Shown here in pieces: positions 48,382 to 57,681 of a stretch of 64,000 nucleotides of DNA (position 1 is the stretch's first letter; every line of letters starts with the position of its first letter). The notes under the pieces are model-generated. The model was not told the DNA's origin, made no database searches, and saw nothing but the letters and a program-made list of their open reading frames with translations. Origin of the DNA: CAVOGJ01 sp963700865 (GTDB lineage Bacteria > Planctomycetota > Planctomycetia > Pirellulales > Pirellulaceae); NCBI GenBank assembly GCA_963700865.1, contig CAVOZC010000006.1, positions 32,087 through 96,086 on the forward strand, in the 5' to 3' direction. The translations under genes were made by a program, and so were the position numbers.

Positions 48382-48847
48382 ATGGCTGCGACTCCTCGCC
48401 TGCACATTGTCCTTTATCAGCCCGAAATCCCTCACAATACGGGGAATATCGGCCGCACCTGTGTGGCCGCCGATGCCAAACTATGGATCGTGCGGCCCTG
48501 CGGTTTTCGCCTCGACGACCGGCGGTTGCGTCGAGCCGGCTTGGATTATTGGCAGCACCTGGATTTCGAGGCGGTTGCGAATTGGGACGAGCTGCGTGGA
48601 CGGTTGGAGGGACATCGCTTCTGGTACTTCACGCGGCAGGCGACTCGTTCGCTCTGGCAGGCCGATTTTTCGACCGGGGATGCACTCGTATTCGGGAGCG
48701 AAACCCAAGGCCTGCCCGGTCCGATCCTCGAGGCGGCCAATCATCAGGCCCTGGTGATTCCCACCACCGATCCGGGTGCGGAGCCTGAATTTGAGCAACG
48801 CCGTGGCGATCGCGACGTTTGAGGCGTTGCGACAAGCGACCGTTTGA
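48382..48847 (+). CDS. trmL: tRNA (cytidine/uridine-34-2'-O)-methyltransferase (frameshifted)
   Basis: SPOUT methyltransferase modifying the wobble base of leucine tRNAs. It starts MAATPRLHIVLYQPEIPHNT and has GNIGRTCVAADAKLWIVRPC and ALVFGSETQGLPG, the SAM knot. The frame closes early as EFEQRRGDRDV, but the +1 frame gives the family's end RSLNLSNAVAIATFEALRQ up to a TGA at 48847. The break is at about 48773-48777, where CCGGGTGCGG should read CCGGTGCGG (one extra G). ATG 48382. The repaired protein is about 155 residues, normal length. Confidence 0.9.
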
Positions 48848-48872
48848 CGGTCGTCTGCGAGGCCGCACACCG

Positions 48873-50303
48873 TTATTCGTCATACACCTTGGCGTAGATC
48901 GGCATATGTCGATAGTAGACTTCGAGCATGTAGAGGCAGAGGCACGTGGAGTAGAGACGACCGCCATAGAGTGAAAATCGGTCATCCGTATTGTGCCAGC
49001 TGCCCTTTTCGGGACCGACCTTCTCCTGACGTTGGGGAAGTTCTTTTCGCAGCACGGCGTTCCACCGAGTCCATACGTCCCCTTCCATGTGGTGCAGGAC
49101 CTGAGTGGCGTAGTACCAGTAGTACAAATTCGGATCCCGCCATTGGATTGGATTGTCGGCAAGGTATTCCGCGCCGGCTCTCAGGCCTGCATGGTCGCGG
49201 GGCCAGCCCAGATACTGCCGGCAAAGAAGTCCCTCGGCGGTCATGGAAATCGTCGCGGCATCGCGCGGCAGATAGCCGTAGCGAGCGCCATAGTCTTCTT
49301 GGACTCGATCCAGAAAGCCGGCGATCCGCTCGAACACGGGGCTAGGGACGACGAGCCCCGCCATCCGGCCGCTTTGCAGAGCCATGGTGACCCAGCCGGT
49401 CACCGACAAGTCCGAACCGCTGCCCGGCGTGTACCGCCAGCCGCCCAGGGCATCCTGCGTCTCGACCAGATAGTCGATCGCCTGCTGGCCCGGCTCGCGG
49501 AGCGACTCGTCGCGCGTCATGCCGAGCAGTTCGCAGATGGCGATGGTGGCCAGCGCGTGTGTGTAGAAGCGGTGATTCATCGCCGGTACGCGCTCGTAGA
49601 AACAACCTTGCTTGTCCTGGCGAGCCAGCAACCACTTCCAGGCCCGACTGACTTCGGCCTGATACGTTCCGGTTTCCGTCGTGTGTCCGGCTCCTTGAAA
49701 CGCCAGCACGGCCATGGCGGTCGCGGCAATCTCATTCTCCGTGCTGCCACCTTGGGAGTAGGGACCGACCAGGCTCCAACTGCCGTTCCGTTGCTGGCGT
49801 CGTTTGAGCCACGCCAACCCTTGCTTGACGGCGTCTTCCGTCAGGGCGGTGCCCCCGTAGGCCTTGAGGAGAGCCTGTTTCATGCCGGCGTCGCGGCCTT
49901 GCAGCGAGACACCGATGGTGGGTGCGACCAACGAGGCGACGGCCGAATCATCCTGAATGGGTATGTCAAGCACTGGCAGGGAGGCCAGTGGATCATCAAC
50001 CGGTTCCCATTCTTCTTCCATGATGATGGCCTGCTCGATATCCGGGTCCTCGATGACGCTCAGGGACACCATGTCGTCGAGTTGCTCGCCCAGCGTATCG
50101 GAAAAAGTGGCTTCCAATTCGAACGCATCACGCCGTTGGCCGGGGAAAAAAAGAAAGCCCAAAAATACGAGCACGGCAACGTGCCACAGAAAGCTGATCA
50201 CCCAGGGAGGACTCGCCCGGACAATCCGTTCGGCCTCGTCATGCGCGGCTTCTTCGTCCTCGTGCCGATCAATGGCGCTCGCCAAAACCTGGATCGGGTC
50301 CAT
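48873..50303 (-). CDS. Membrane-anchored prenyltransferase/squalene-oxidase-repeat protein
   Basis: A 476-residue protein. One span near residue 45 (VISFLWHVAVLVFLGFLFF) puts an acidic linker and a large domain on the outside. The domain has alpha-6/alpha-6 repeats of the terpene-cyclase type (AVKQGLAWLKRRQQRNGSWS, AWKWLLARQDKQGCFYER, AIDYLVETQDALGGWRYTPG) but no DxDD or DCTAE acid motif, so cyclase activity is not shown. Likely a binding or structural repeat protein. The frame is open upstream to about 50560 with a Pro-rich leader; ATG 50303 (MDPIQVLASAI) is the better start. Confidence 0.78.
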   Translation of the reverse strand: MDPIQVLASAIDRHEDEEAAHDEAERIVRASPPWVISFLWHVAVLVFLGFLFFPGQRRDAFELEATFSDTLGEQLDDMVSLSVIEDPDIEQAIIMEEEWEPVDDPLASLPVLDIPIQDDSAVASLVAPTIGVSLQGRDAGMKQALLKAYGGTALTEDAVKQGLAWLKRRQQRNGSWSLVGPYSQGGSTENEIAATAMAVLAFQGAGHTTETGTYQAEVSRAWKWLLARQDKQGCFYERVPAMNHRFYTHALATIAICELLGMTRDESLREPGQQAIDYLVETQDALGGWRYTPGSGSDLSVTGWVTMALQSGRMAGLVVPSPVFERIAGFLDRVQEDYGARYGYLPRDAATISMTAEGLLCRQYLGWPRDHAGLRAGAEYLADNPIQWRDPNLYYWYYATQVLHHMEGDVWTRWNAVLRKELPQRQEKVGPEKGSWHNTDDRFSLYGGRLYSTCLCLYMLEVYYRHMPIYAKVYDE

Positions 50304-50971
50304 CGGGGTCGCGATGGGAATCGGCCGTGCGACCGCCGGTTGAGGGTTGGCCGAAGGGCGGCCAAGGGCTGACGGCTGATGCGGGGTGGCCGGTTGCGAG
50401 CCAACAGGCAGTGGACGATTGGCCTCCGTCGGGCGGGCGGGAGTTTTCCTGAAGGTTGTGCTGCCTTGAGCCCTCCAGGCGTCGATCAGCGAGGGTGGGG
50501 GGGAGGCTGGGAGGCCGGAGGCGGCGGTGTCAGGGGCGCAGCACCAGCGGATTCGCCGACGTCCTTATCCGTCGGTGAATCACCGGAAGCGGGTGATTGT
50601 CCACCTTGCTGACCCACGTGAAATCCTCTCCCTGGCCCCAAAGGAGGGCCAAATGTTGTTTGGTTGGGTAACGATTGCTGCCGACGGTGCGCCGGCGACT
50701 GACGATCTCGCGCCGCGGCTCGTCGATTTGTCTGGCGTTTGGCCGACAGAATAATCTACCACGATTGGTGGCGGGCGTGCTTTCCGAGGTGATTTCACCA
50801 GCGTTTTTTGCGGAAGTTGCCGATCACAGGGATTGCCCGCCAGGTGTCCAAGCGGGGTCGGGTGAAACGGCGATTTTGGCTGCAAGGAAGCATCACGGAA
50901 CGTCGATGGCAAAATATCCCCAGGGGCGGCTCGACGCTCGAGCCGCGAATGGCTACAATGGGGGCACATGA
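50304..50971. other. Intergenic, no supported gene
   Basis: About 670 bases upstream of the tRNA. A proline-rich minus-strand frame runs from about 50560 into the repeat-protein gene, without homology, and ATG 50303 is more plausible as the start. A minus-strand frame from 51062 is an artefact of reading the tRNA backwards. I see no other gene or RNA here; the tRNA promoter should be in the last part. Confidence 0.45.
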
Positions 50972-51044
<73 letters not shown>

Positions 51045-51048
51045 CTTT

Positions 51049-51077
51049 GAGGCCAAACGCAAGTTTGGCCTCTTTTT
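51049..51077 (+). terminator. Rho-independent terminator of the tRNA
   Basis: Perfect 10-bp stem GAGGCCAAAC / GTTTGGCCTC around the GCAA tetraloop at 51059-51062, followed by TTTTT. It starts 5 bases after the tRNA. Confidence 0.92.
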
Positions 51078-51230
51078 GTAGGCCGAACCTTCATTTTTGG
51101 TTACCTGCCGGCGGTCGGCAGTGCGGTGATTTTCCAGAGCGCAAACGGGTAGTTGCGGCCTAAACGGGTAGTGCCAAACGGGTGCTCAGCCGGAGGTCTT
51201 GCAGCGATCCCCCAGCGTGGAAGATGTCGC

Positions 51231-51850
51231 ATGCCCCGCCGCCTCCGCACCCCTCCCAAATATTGCCGCCATCGCAAGTCCGGCCTGGCCTACGTTTTTC
51301 TAGTCGGGAAACGACGCTATCTGGGCAAATATGGCACTCCCGAAAGCCGGGAGAAGTACGACCAATTTGTTGCCGCCTGGCGCGCCGATGGGGATCCGCG
51401 AAAGCCGATGCCCCGGCAGAACCGAAACCTGCTACGCTGCAAGAGCTTCAGCAGAGATTCCGGGACGGAGAGCCCGTCTTTCTGGCGGAACTGGCGCTCG
51501 TCTACCATCAGCGAAACCAGACGTATCTACGTCAAAGCCGGTCAGGTTACCCGCGAAGCGGGCCTCATCCGCGAGGCTGCCCTTGCGTTGCTCTGCGACT
51601 TCCCGCACTCGCGTGTGGACGCGATCGGACCGCTGGAAATCGATCAATTCCGCGGGCGGCTGATCGGTGAGCAATCCTGGTCCCGCAAGCACCTCAACAA
51701 GCAGATCGATCGCATCAAGCGCATGTTTCGCTGGGGCGTGGAAAAGGCGATTGTAACGCCTGCGGTCTACCACGCGATTGCGGCCGTGAGCGCCTGGGTA
51801 AGGGGCGATCCGAAGCCCGCGAGTTGCTGTGCCTCAAGGTCATCAGTTCA
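51231..51850 (+). pseudogene. Decayed tyrosine recombinase/integrase, N-terminal and core-binding parts only
   Basis: Starts MPRRLRTPPKYCRHRKSGLA, with KRRYLGKYGTPESREKYDQF, the N-terminus seen in planctomycete integrases. It then shifts frame at about 51395-51420 (PATLQELQQRFRDGEPVFLA appears in the +2 frame), and again at about 51530. The core-binding region follows (GQVTREAGLIREAALALLCD, NKQIDRIKRMFRWGVEKA). After about 51820 it dissolves into unrelated sequence; the catalytic Arg-His-Arg-Tyr domain is missing. It begins about 150 bases after the terminator of the initiator tRNA, consistent with an old integration beside the tRNA. The open frame continuing to 52139 on this strand is mostly not protein-coding. 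Confidence 0.75.
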
Positions 51851-52094
51851 CGATTGCTGGCAGAACCCAACAAAGCAACTGTTCCCCGACGTGAATTCTC
51901 AAGACGATGGCAAAGAGGCTTACCCGGAGGGATGGCAACCAGTCAACACCCCCGACGAATTCAAGCCGCCGTGGTCTGTCGCATATTCGTTTGGTTTGGA
52001 AACGTGTCGACAGCCAATCGGGATCGCCGGTCTGGAGGCCAGCCGCGGCTGCGACCAGGCGCACAGCCGGCGACTGAGAGTGCTACAAGCCTTT

Positions 52095-52844
52095 CTATGG
52101 GCGACGCCGGCGGGAGGCCAACATAAGCAGTCCGGGTAGCAGGAGCAGGCAACTAGCAGGCTCCGGCACGGTCACGGCAATGTTGTCGATGCGGATGTCC
52201 ATATCCGCCGGCCCGAAAAAGAAGTCAGGGATGGCGCCTGTCAACTGAAATTCATCGACGCTCGCGAGAACCGAAGCGAATGTAGCGCCGGCTGGCAGTC
52301 TCGACTCGAAGGGGAAGACCGGGTCGTTGTCTCCGAATCCCAACCAACCCGGCGGAAGTGTTGCGGACGTGGGATCGTCGATGGTCACGGAAAATGTCGT
52401 CCAGTCGTCCTGCGACGACTCGTTGAGGACCGTTGGAAAGGTAAAGAAAACTCCCGCATCGCCGTTGGGGCCCTGAACGTCGCGGTCGCGTAACGAGATA
52501 CCAATGTCCCGAGAAATGGGATTGCCGATGAAATCCCTCAGCACATCTGTCTTGACGTCAAAACTAAATTCGATGCTGTCGAAGGACGAGTAATCACCCA
52601 AAAAATTGGGGTTTGCCGGCTCGCCAATTCCTCCTGTGCGTAGTTCGTTGAAGAACAAGTCAGGCGCAAAGTGCCGAGCGTTGCCGCCGGGCTTCCCGCC
52701 CGTTGCTTCAAAAAATGCATTGCCCATAAAGCCTCCGTCCGAACCGCCGTCAAATCCGACAACGGTGGTCGAGGCGCCAAAAGCAGGCAAAGCCAGCCCA
52801 CATAGGATTGCCGCACACCAAACGATTTTCTTTCTAAGTCTCAT
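52095..52844 (-). CDS. PEP-CTERM surface protein
   Basis: An exported protein of 249 residues with a signal peptide (CAAILCGLALPAFG) and a beta-rich domain (DSIEFSFDVKTDVL, DDWTTFSVTIDDPTS, DMDIRIDNIAVTV) ending in VPEPASCLLLLPGLLMLASRRRR: PEP motif, hydrophobic helix and Arg cluster. Such tails are recognised by exosortase for surface sorting. Start ATG 52844, with GGAGAC before it. It overlaps the debris downstream of the integrase relic on the other strand. Its partner genes are not in the window. Confidence 0.85.
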   Translation of the reverse strand: MRLRKKIVWCAAILCGLALPAFGASTTVVGFDGGSDGGFMGNAFFEATGGKPGGNARHFAPDLFFNELRTGGIGEPANPNFLGDYSSFDSIEFSFDVKTDVLRDFIGNPISRDIGISLRDRDVQGPNGDAGVFFTFPTVLNESSQDDWTTFSVTIDDPTSATLPPGWLGFGDNDPVFPFESRLPAGATFASVLASVDEFQLTGAIPDFFFGPADMDIRIDNIAVTVPEPASCLLLLPGLLMLASRRRRP

Positions 52845-53282
52845 TGGTTCGTCTCCTGTCAGGGTCAATTTTCGATTGCTTGGATCGAATCAAATCCACG
52901 CCGTAAATGTAGCCAACCAGCCTAGCCGATTACCATCGACGGGCTCGAATTCCGTACGCTCCCCGAAATTAACAAATGGTTCTTCGCGGCACCAGCCGCA
53001 AAAAAGCTGAAAACAGCCAAATCGACCTGCAAAAAGCGCAAAGCGAACAATGCGGCTGGCCCGACAACTGGGTTAGCGTTTCTTTTCTCCGCTGTCGCTG
53101 CGATGAACCGATTGTTGATGGTCTCGGCGGTCAGTAAGATCCTCCAAGCCATGGCCTGGTGCGCTCACGCCGTCAAAGACGTGCACGTTTATGACAAGTG
53201 TTCGCTTGGGAGCATCCTGGGGTATTGCGATTGACCACCATTTGATGATGGCAAAAGTCGCAGCATCCCTCGCAGCCAACGA
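52845..53282. other. Intergenic, possible third amidohydrolase relic
   Basis: No intact gene. On the minus strand around 53160-53210 the translation reads LVINVHVFDGV, close to the LFTNVNVFDGVNE start of the two amidohydrolases at 56.9 and 63.9 kb. A 40-base nucleotide stretch (TCACGCCGTCAAAGACGT and on) resembles the same place in those genes. The sequence then loses the homology. It is weak evidence for another fragment of the same family. Confidence 0.35.
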
Positions 53283-53302
53283 CACGCCAAGGTCTGTGTC
53301 TT
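53283..53302. repeat. 20-bp direct repeat, left copy
   Basis: CACGCCAAGGTCTGTGTCTT, identical to 54456-54475. The core CAAG-GTCTGTGTC-TTG is an imperfect palindrome when extended. The pair encloses the transposase relic and its repeat array. Confidence 0.85.
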
Positions 53303-53461
53303 TTGTGGCCGCTGATCGCGGGCGATGAATCCGCCTACAGATCCTTATTCGCTGAATTGAAGGAGGTCTCCCCACTTCCGCGTCTATGGGCCGATTTGGG
53401 GACACAGCCGCTGCCGCTCCAACCGCTCCAGCTCAGTCGGCAAGAACTTGGACTGAGAACT

Positions 53462-53570
53462 TGGACTGTGTCCCCAAGCTCGCCCGCGTGGACTGTGTCC
53501 CCAAGCTCGCCCGCGTGGACTGTGTCCCCAAGCTCGGACGTCCGTGGACTGTGTCCCCAAGCTCTTGACG
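53462..53570. repeat. 27-bp tandem repeat at the transposase 3' end
   Basis: Four units, the first two exact 27-base copies beginning TGGACTGTGTCCCCAAGCTC, the third 29 bases and the fourth 26. A reverse copy of the core (TTGGGGACACAG) is at 53396-53407, so the array is flanked by an inverted element. Read from the minus strand it encodes LGTQSTRAS repeats, which end the transposase relic. Confidence 0.88.
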
Positions 53571-54337
53571 CTGCGCCTCTGCCCGCTCATCGAGAAAGAT
53601 GGGGGCGAGCCAATCATCATCGGGCGGGAATTCCGACATCTTCTTCCCCGACTCCCCGCCAAATTCGATCGCCATCGCCCGCCACCGCGCTCGGATCCGA
53701 TCGGCTGCCGACGTGTAGTGCGATTGCTCAGGCGTGTCGGCCATGCCAGCATGAATCCAGTTGAGATCGACGTACAGGCTGCATGCCAACACGTCCGCCT
53801 CGGTCTCCAGCCGATCCGATTCAAATCGTTTGGCGAAAAACCGACCATCGACATCATCCTCCGGCATTCGATCGCCTCGCCACTCGCTGACATGCCAATC
53901 GAATGATCCATGAGATATGGGACAATCGTTTGCGATATTCTTCGACATCAGCCAGCAACAGCTTGAGTTCGCATGGCTTCGGCTCGGCCGCCGAGCCATC
54001 TTCGTTCCTGCGATCAGGGACAGACATACCACCACCGTCTGGCAATCTCGTCATCCGACCACGACTGCACGATATCGGGCCGATTTCTGAGGACCAGATG
54101 GAAATGGTTGTCAAGAATTCCGTAGTCGAGGATATCGAGTGCCATGACGGCGGCGAGTTCTCGGAGTTGATCGCGAAACCAATCTTTTCGGTGATCGTAG
54201 TTGTTTCCGGAGAGGGGGTCGTCACCGAAGAGGTAACAGCGGCGGACCAATCGATTCCAGCAATGGTAGATGCCGACGGTGTCGGGATCGAAGGTTTCGG
54301 ATCGTGGTTTTTGGGCATGGCGGCGGCTCCAATACAT
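53571..54337 (-). pseudogene. Relic of a RAYT-like Y1 (IS200/REP-associated) transposase
   Basis: The head reads DTVGIYHCWNRLVRRCYLFG, DHRKDWFRDQLRELAAV and YGILDNHFHLVLRNRP: the HUH-type His pair (NHFHLV) of REP-associated tyrosine transposases. After a frame change near 54040-54060 the second part reads AAEPKPCELKLLLADVEEY and LSHISWIIRLACQRVARRS. After another change near 53895 the third part reads DDVDGRFFAKRFESDRL and ACSLYVDLNWIHAGMADTPE, the family's C-terminal half. The expected last 70 or so residues are replaced by the 27-bp repeats. Start ATG 54337 (MYWSRRHAQKP) is approximate. It is inactive. Confidence 0.82.
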
Positions 54338-54455
54338 GGACGCCCGTAGCGTATTCACCTGTATACTATACGCCATGGACCAGTCACTACCCTGCCCGTA
54401 AACCGCGTGGACAACCGGCAACACGAAACGACGCAACCCCGCCTACCCATCTTGC

Positions 54456-54475
54456 CACGCCAAGGTCTGTGTCTT
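54456..54475. repeat. 20-bp direct repeat, right copy
   Basis: Identical to 53283-53302. It lies about 120 bases upstream of the start of the transposase relic. Confidence 0.85.
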
Positions 54476-54756
54476 GCCACCCTTTGCCGTGAATTCACAT
54501 AGTTTACGACCGCCACGATACGAGCGTGGAGGTCCACCTGGATGCAAGCCCGTTCGAATTAACCGATCAGAAACATGATTCGCAAATGTCGGCAATTCGT
54601 CAAAGGCTTTGTGGAATTTTTTGGAATTTTGGTTGCGATCGGTGTCGTAATCAAGCAGAAAGCGGATTCCATTGAATCGACTTCGTTGATTGCCGAGGAT
54701 TCTGAACCAGTCAAGTCAGTTGATCGCTTCGGGTACACCGCTGTTTTATGGACTCG
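54476..54756. other. Intergenic, A+T-richer
   Basis: Just under 300 bases between the right direct repeat and the next gene. I see no coding region with homology; a short plus-strand frame (54575-54889) overlaps the next gene and looks like a shadow. Base composition begins to drop in G+C here. Confidence 0.4.
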
Positions 54757-55932
54757 TCAAGTCTTTTTCGCGATCACCTTCCTGGCGTCGACCGATGCGG
54801 ACCAAGGGATCGGCTCGATGTCGATCAGAAACTTTGTCCCTTTCCAACTGCAAAATCGAGGCAACGATTGCAGCAGCCAGGGCCGATAGGGACACAATCC
54901 AAGCGACACCCGTCCTAGCGGTTTCCGGCTTCTTGGCTTCGTGAACGTCGCGAATAGCTCGATACCATCGAGGTTGTGTTCGTAGTCCAATCGCGCCACC
55001 AGTTCGCCACGGCCACCAGGAATTGACGTTTTAAGTTCCCGCGTGCGCTGGAATTCAAGCGACTCGATTTCAGCAAACGCAACTTCCGCGTACTTCGGAT
55101 CCTGGTTGCGTTCTTTTGCCAACCAGATCAACGCGTCACGCATCGTAACTGCGATCCTTTTCTTTTTGTCGAATTCGTTTAGACCACTGTAATTGTCAAA
55201 ATCGAAGGGCCAGCCAAGAACGGCCTCGGCCAACAATTTGCATGGCTGTTCCGGCGTGACCAATTCAATGGTCAACATTTGCAGCGCGCCGCGGTATCGA
55301 TATTGTATCAGCCCTTCGAACAAATCCACGATGCACGAAAACTGGTTCACGAATGTGACGTGGTCTGTCGTGTAGTTCGCCGTGATTTTTTCATCCACCG
55401 TCATTGCATAGGTGTGGATGTCGCAATCAAGTTCGGCCTCGCCGATCGATTCCTGTGCTTCTCGTTGCATGCGTTCAAAGAGTTCCAGATTGGCCGCCTT
55501 CATCTGTTTGACCGTCTTGAACGGTTTGCGAAGAATCGCCTTTGCATCGGTAAGAAACGATTCAAAATCGAAATCGTCGACTTCTTTTACCGCGGTCTGC
55601 AGGAACTGGAGTGCTTCGATCACCTCCGGGATGGCCAGGTTAGTCTTTTCGACGCTATAGCCGTCGAACTGTTCATCTGCTTCGCAAAACGCCTGGTAAT
55701 GGTGATGCCCGGTGATCTGCTTCTTGTTGCGATTAAAGCTGCGACGCGGCAACTTTTTGAATCTCGCCTTTTCATCCGCGGTTAGCTTGCCAGCCGTCTT
55801 GCCCGCATACATATTCAGCCATATCGTTTCGACCGCCGAGCCATAGTCGCCGAGTTCCAAATCCAGCCGATCGGAGATCGGGCCACAAATGTTGGACCCG
55901 CCAATGCCCGTAAAGAAGATGACAATTTCCAT
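54757..55932 (-). CDS. Protein of unknown function in A+T-richer DNA
   Basis: A 391-residue protein I do not recognise. It starts MEIVIFFTGIGGSNICGPIS and is charged and helix-rich (VIEALQFLQTAVKEVDDFDF, LELFERMQREAQESIG, CSIVDLFEGLIQYR-like FSCIVDLFEGLIQYRYRG). No membrane span or metal motif is seen. Composition is lower in G+C than the core genes, so recent acquisition is likely. The last 60 residues (PRSRKPLGRVSLGLCPYRPW) are basic and may lie beyond a frameshift. No linked genes suggest a role. Confidence 0.6.
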   Translation of the reverse strand: MEIVIFFTGIGGSNICGPISDRLDLELGDYGSAVETIWLNMYAGKTAGKLTADEKARFKKLPRRSFNRNKKQITGHHHYQAFCEADEQFDGYSVEKTNLAIPEVIEALQFLQTAVKEVDDFDFESFLTDAKAILRKPFKTVKQMKAANLELFERMQREAQESIGEAELDCDIHTYAMTVDEKITANYTTDHVTFVNQFSCIVDLFEGLIQYRYRGALQMLTIELVTPEQPCKLLAEAVLGWPFDFDNYSGLNEFDKKKRIAVTMRDALIWLAKERNQDPKYAEVAFAEIESLEFQRTRELKTSIPGGRGELVARLDYEHNLDGIELFATFTKPRSRKPLGRVSLGLCPYRPWLLQSLPRFCSWKGTKFLIDIEPIPWSASVDARKVIAKKT

Positions 55933-56234
55933 CGATAATGCCGCTCGGTTGACTCATGTTGATCGGAGTGGAATCGACACATTCGTGCAGGAAAATTTAA
56001 TGGTTTAACACTGATTCTGCGACCGCAATTTGGCTTGATGTTAGTGAATCGGCGTGGCGCGGCGTTGGGAACGCTAGCGCTCAGGAAGGGTGATGCCATG
56101 TGAGTACAATTGACTTCGGATGATATGACCACATGCAGTTCGATGGATCACGTTAAAGGCAATATGACGAGTGAATCAAGCCGAAGAGGAAAGTATCGGC
56201 TACGCTGACGTCGCGCAGTGCAATGACGCAGGAA
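55933..56234. other. Intergenic, no supported gene
   Basis: About 300 bases between the unknown gene and the istB fragment, in divergent orientation. No open frame with homology was seen. Confidence 0.4.
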
Positions 56235-56535
56235 TCGCTCAGCTCACGAGCAGTTCCTGTGGCAGTTGATGAGCCAGGAATGCCAGGCTCGCCGTCAAAA
56301 CCGAATCGCGACTTTGCAACGCCAGTCTCGCTTATCCAGCGAGAAGGTCTTGGCGAATTTCGATCTCAAGTGGTTATCGTTAAAACTGACTCAGCAAGTC
56401 CAGGGATACTCCGACGGTGGGTTCGTCGACCGACGGGAAAACACCCTGGCGTTTGGCAATCTCGGCTCGGGGAAAACACATATACTTTCTGCCTTGCCCA
56501 CGAATTGATCCAGCAGGGCCAGGAAATGTCCCCAC
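56235..56535 (+). pseudogene. Fragment of IS21-type istB (transposition helper ATPase)
   Basis: The plus strand reads MSQECQARRQNRIATLQRQS, SEKVLANFDLKWLSLKL, GGFVDRRENTLAFGN and GSGKTHILSAL, that is, the N-terminus and Walker A of IstB. After a small frame change (AHELIQQGQ in the next frame) the homology stops at about 56530, where an amidohydrolase gene begins on the other strand. No istA, second half or terminal repeats are present. It marks a past IS21 event that may have truncated the amidohydrolase. Confidence 0.75.
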
Positions 56536-56987
56536 ATCGATCGCTTTCTTGACGGCGAACGGGTTGCCGCCAATGTCGCCGACCGTTGTGAAACCTCGCA
56601 TCAGTACTTGCTCGTTGCCCAGCAGTCCGGCAATCGCAACGTCGGACATGTCAGAGTTATTTAGAAGTTGGCCCACCGAGATGTTTGTGCAGTAGGTGTG
56701 CCAGTGTGCGTCGATCATTCCGGGCATCAAGTGTCCTCGTCCGCCGCCGTCGATAACTGAAGCACCGTCGGCGGAGATTGGCCTGGTCGAAACCTGCTTG
56801 ATCAGGTTACCCTCGACCAGGACGCTCGCGTTTTCGATGAGCTGCTCGTTGACACCGTCGAAGACGTTGACGTTCGTGAAGAGCACGCGACGGACCGGTT
56901 TCGCTTCCTGAGCCACCGCCGGCCAGGCCACCGCCATGGAACAGATGAGCATTGCTAACGCACGAAGTGTGTGTTTGGAGTTTTCAT
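56519..56987 (-). pseudogene. Truncated amidohydrolase, copy 1 (N-terminal third)
   Basis: The minus strand encodes a signal region (MLICSMAVAWPAVAQ), VLFTNVNVFDGVNEQLIENA, MIDAHWHTYCTNISVGQLL (the metal HxH) and RGFTTVGDIGGNPFAVKKAI, matching residues 30-150 of the amidohydrolase at 62640-63999. Homology ends abruptly at FPGPA, after which the frame runs into the antisense of the istB fragment. A one-base shift near the start separates MKT from SKHTLRALAML. It is a dead duplicate. Its start overlaps the stop of the membrane-protein relic upstream. Confidence 0.8.
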
Positions 56988-57377
56988 CATTGTTTCCTGT
57001 TATTTCGTTTGTTGAGGTTTATGTGGATTTCCCGAGGAACATTGGAAGCGGGGTTCAATTCCACATCGCTGCTTGCCCGTTCGATCACAATGTTCATCGT
57101 AAAATAGATAACCAGCCCAAGAAGGGCGACGAGATACGAATGGTGCCCGAGCAATCGTAAATAGTTGGGGGGGGGCGACCCCGTCGAGTATTTTTTGAGC
57201 GACTGCCATTTTTGGTAGCAACACCAGAAACGCGTAAGCGATTCCGATCCCGCCAGAAAATGACTTCCAGGTTTCCGCGTGCCGATCAAGAATTTCAAGA
57301 CGGGCGACATGAATGTTGAATTCAGCCAAAAGCAGCACGGCGAAAAATGTAGCCAGGATCATGTGGTTATCAATCAC
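56987..57377 (-). pseudogene. Small membrane protein relic with a G9-run frameshift
   Basis: The first part reads LATFFAVLLLAEFNIHVARL, KSFSGGIGIAYAFLVLLPKM; the second, in another frame, LGHHSYLVALLGLVIYFTMN. Together they look like the four-span hypothetical membrane proteins that carry FASGVGIAYVFV and LLGHHVYLVALLG, which I recall but cannot name. The frames meet at a run of nine Gs at 57167-57175, a typical indel site. Only about half the family's length is present. Role unknown. Confidence 0.55.
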
Positions 57378-57681
57378 TTTCGAGTAAGAAGAAATCCCTG
57401 ATCTTAACGTACTTCACGGCAACATTGTTCTTTGGGGCAAACGGCTAATTGTGGCTGGAGCGAAGTCCGCTTCCCATTTCGACGATCTGCCATACCCACT
57501 TTGATGATGAATTGCCAGGCGTCCTCGAAGGAAACCCTTGATGCGCGTATGACACTCCTCCGAATTGGGATGTTGAGCTGATAACTAAATCCTATGGACA
57601 AAGAAATGACGACACGAACACGTTCATGCCCATCTGTTTGTGAGGTCTGCTCATTTGATTTTTATCTGTGGTTTGCTTTCG
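57378..57681. other. Intergenic, no supported gene
   Basis: About 300 bases. A 65-residue minus frame (57404-57601) lacks any recognised motif. Nothing else seen. Confidence 0.4.

Noticed and set aside
48993..50372. Plus-strand 459-residue frame
   Set aside because: Fully antisense to the membrane-anchored terpene-cyclase-fold gene; no homology and a codon pattern typical of a high-GC shadow.
51850..52139. Continuing plus-strand frame after the integrase relic
   Set aside because: Overlaps the PEP-CTERM gene on the other strand and lacks recombinase motifs.
53462..53570. Possible CRISPR array
   Set aside because: Only four units without spacers, and reads as LGTQSTRAS repeats at the end of a transposase relic.
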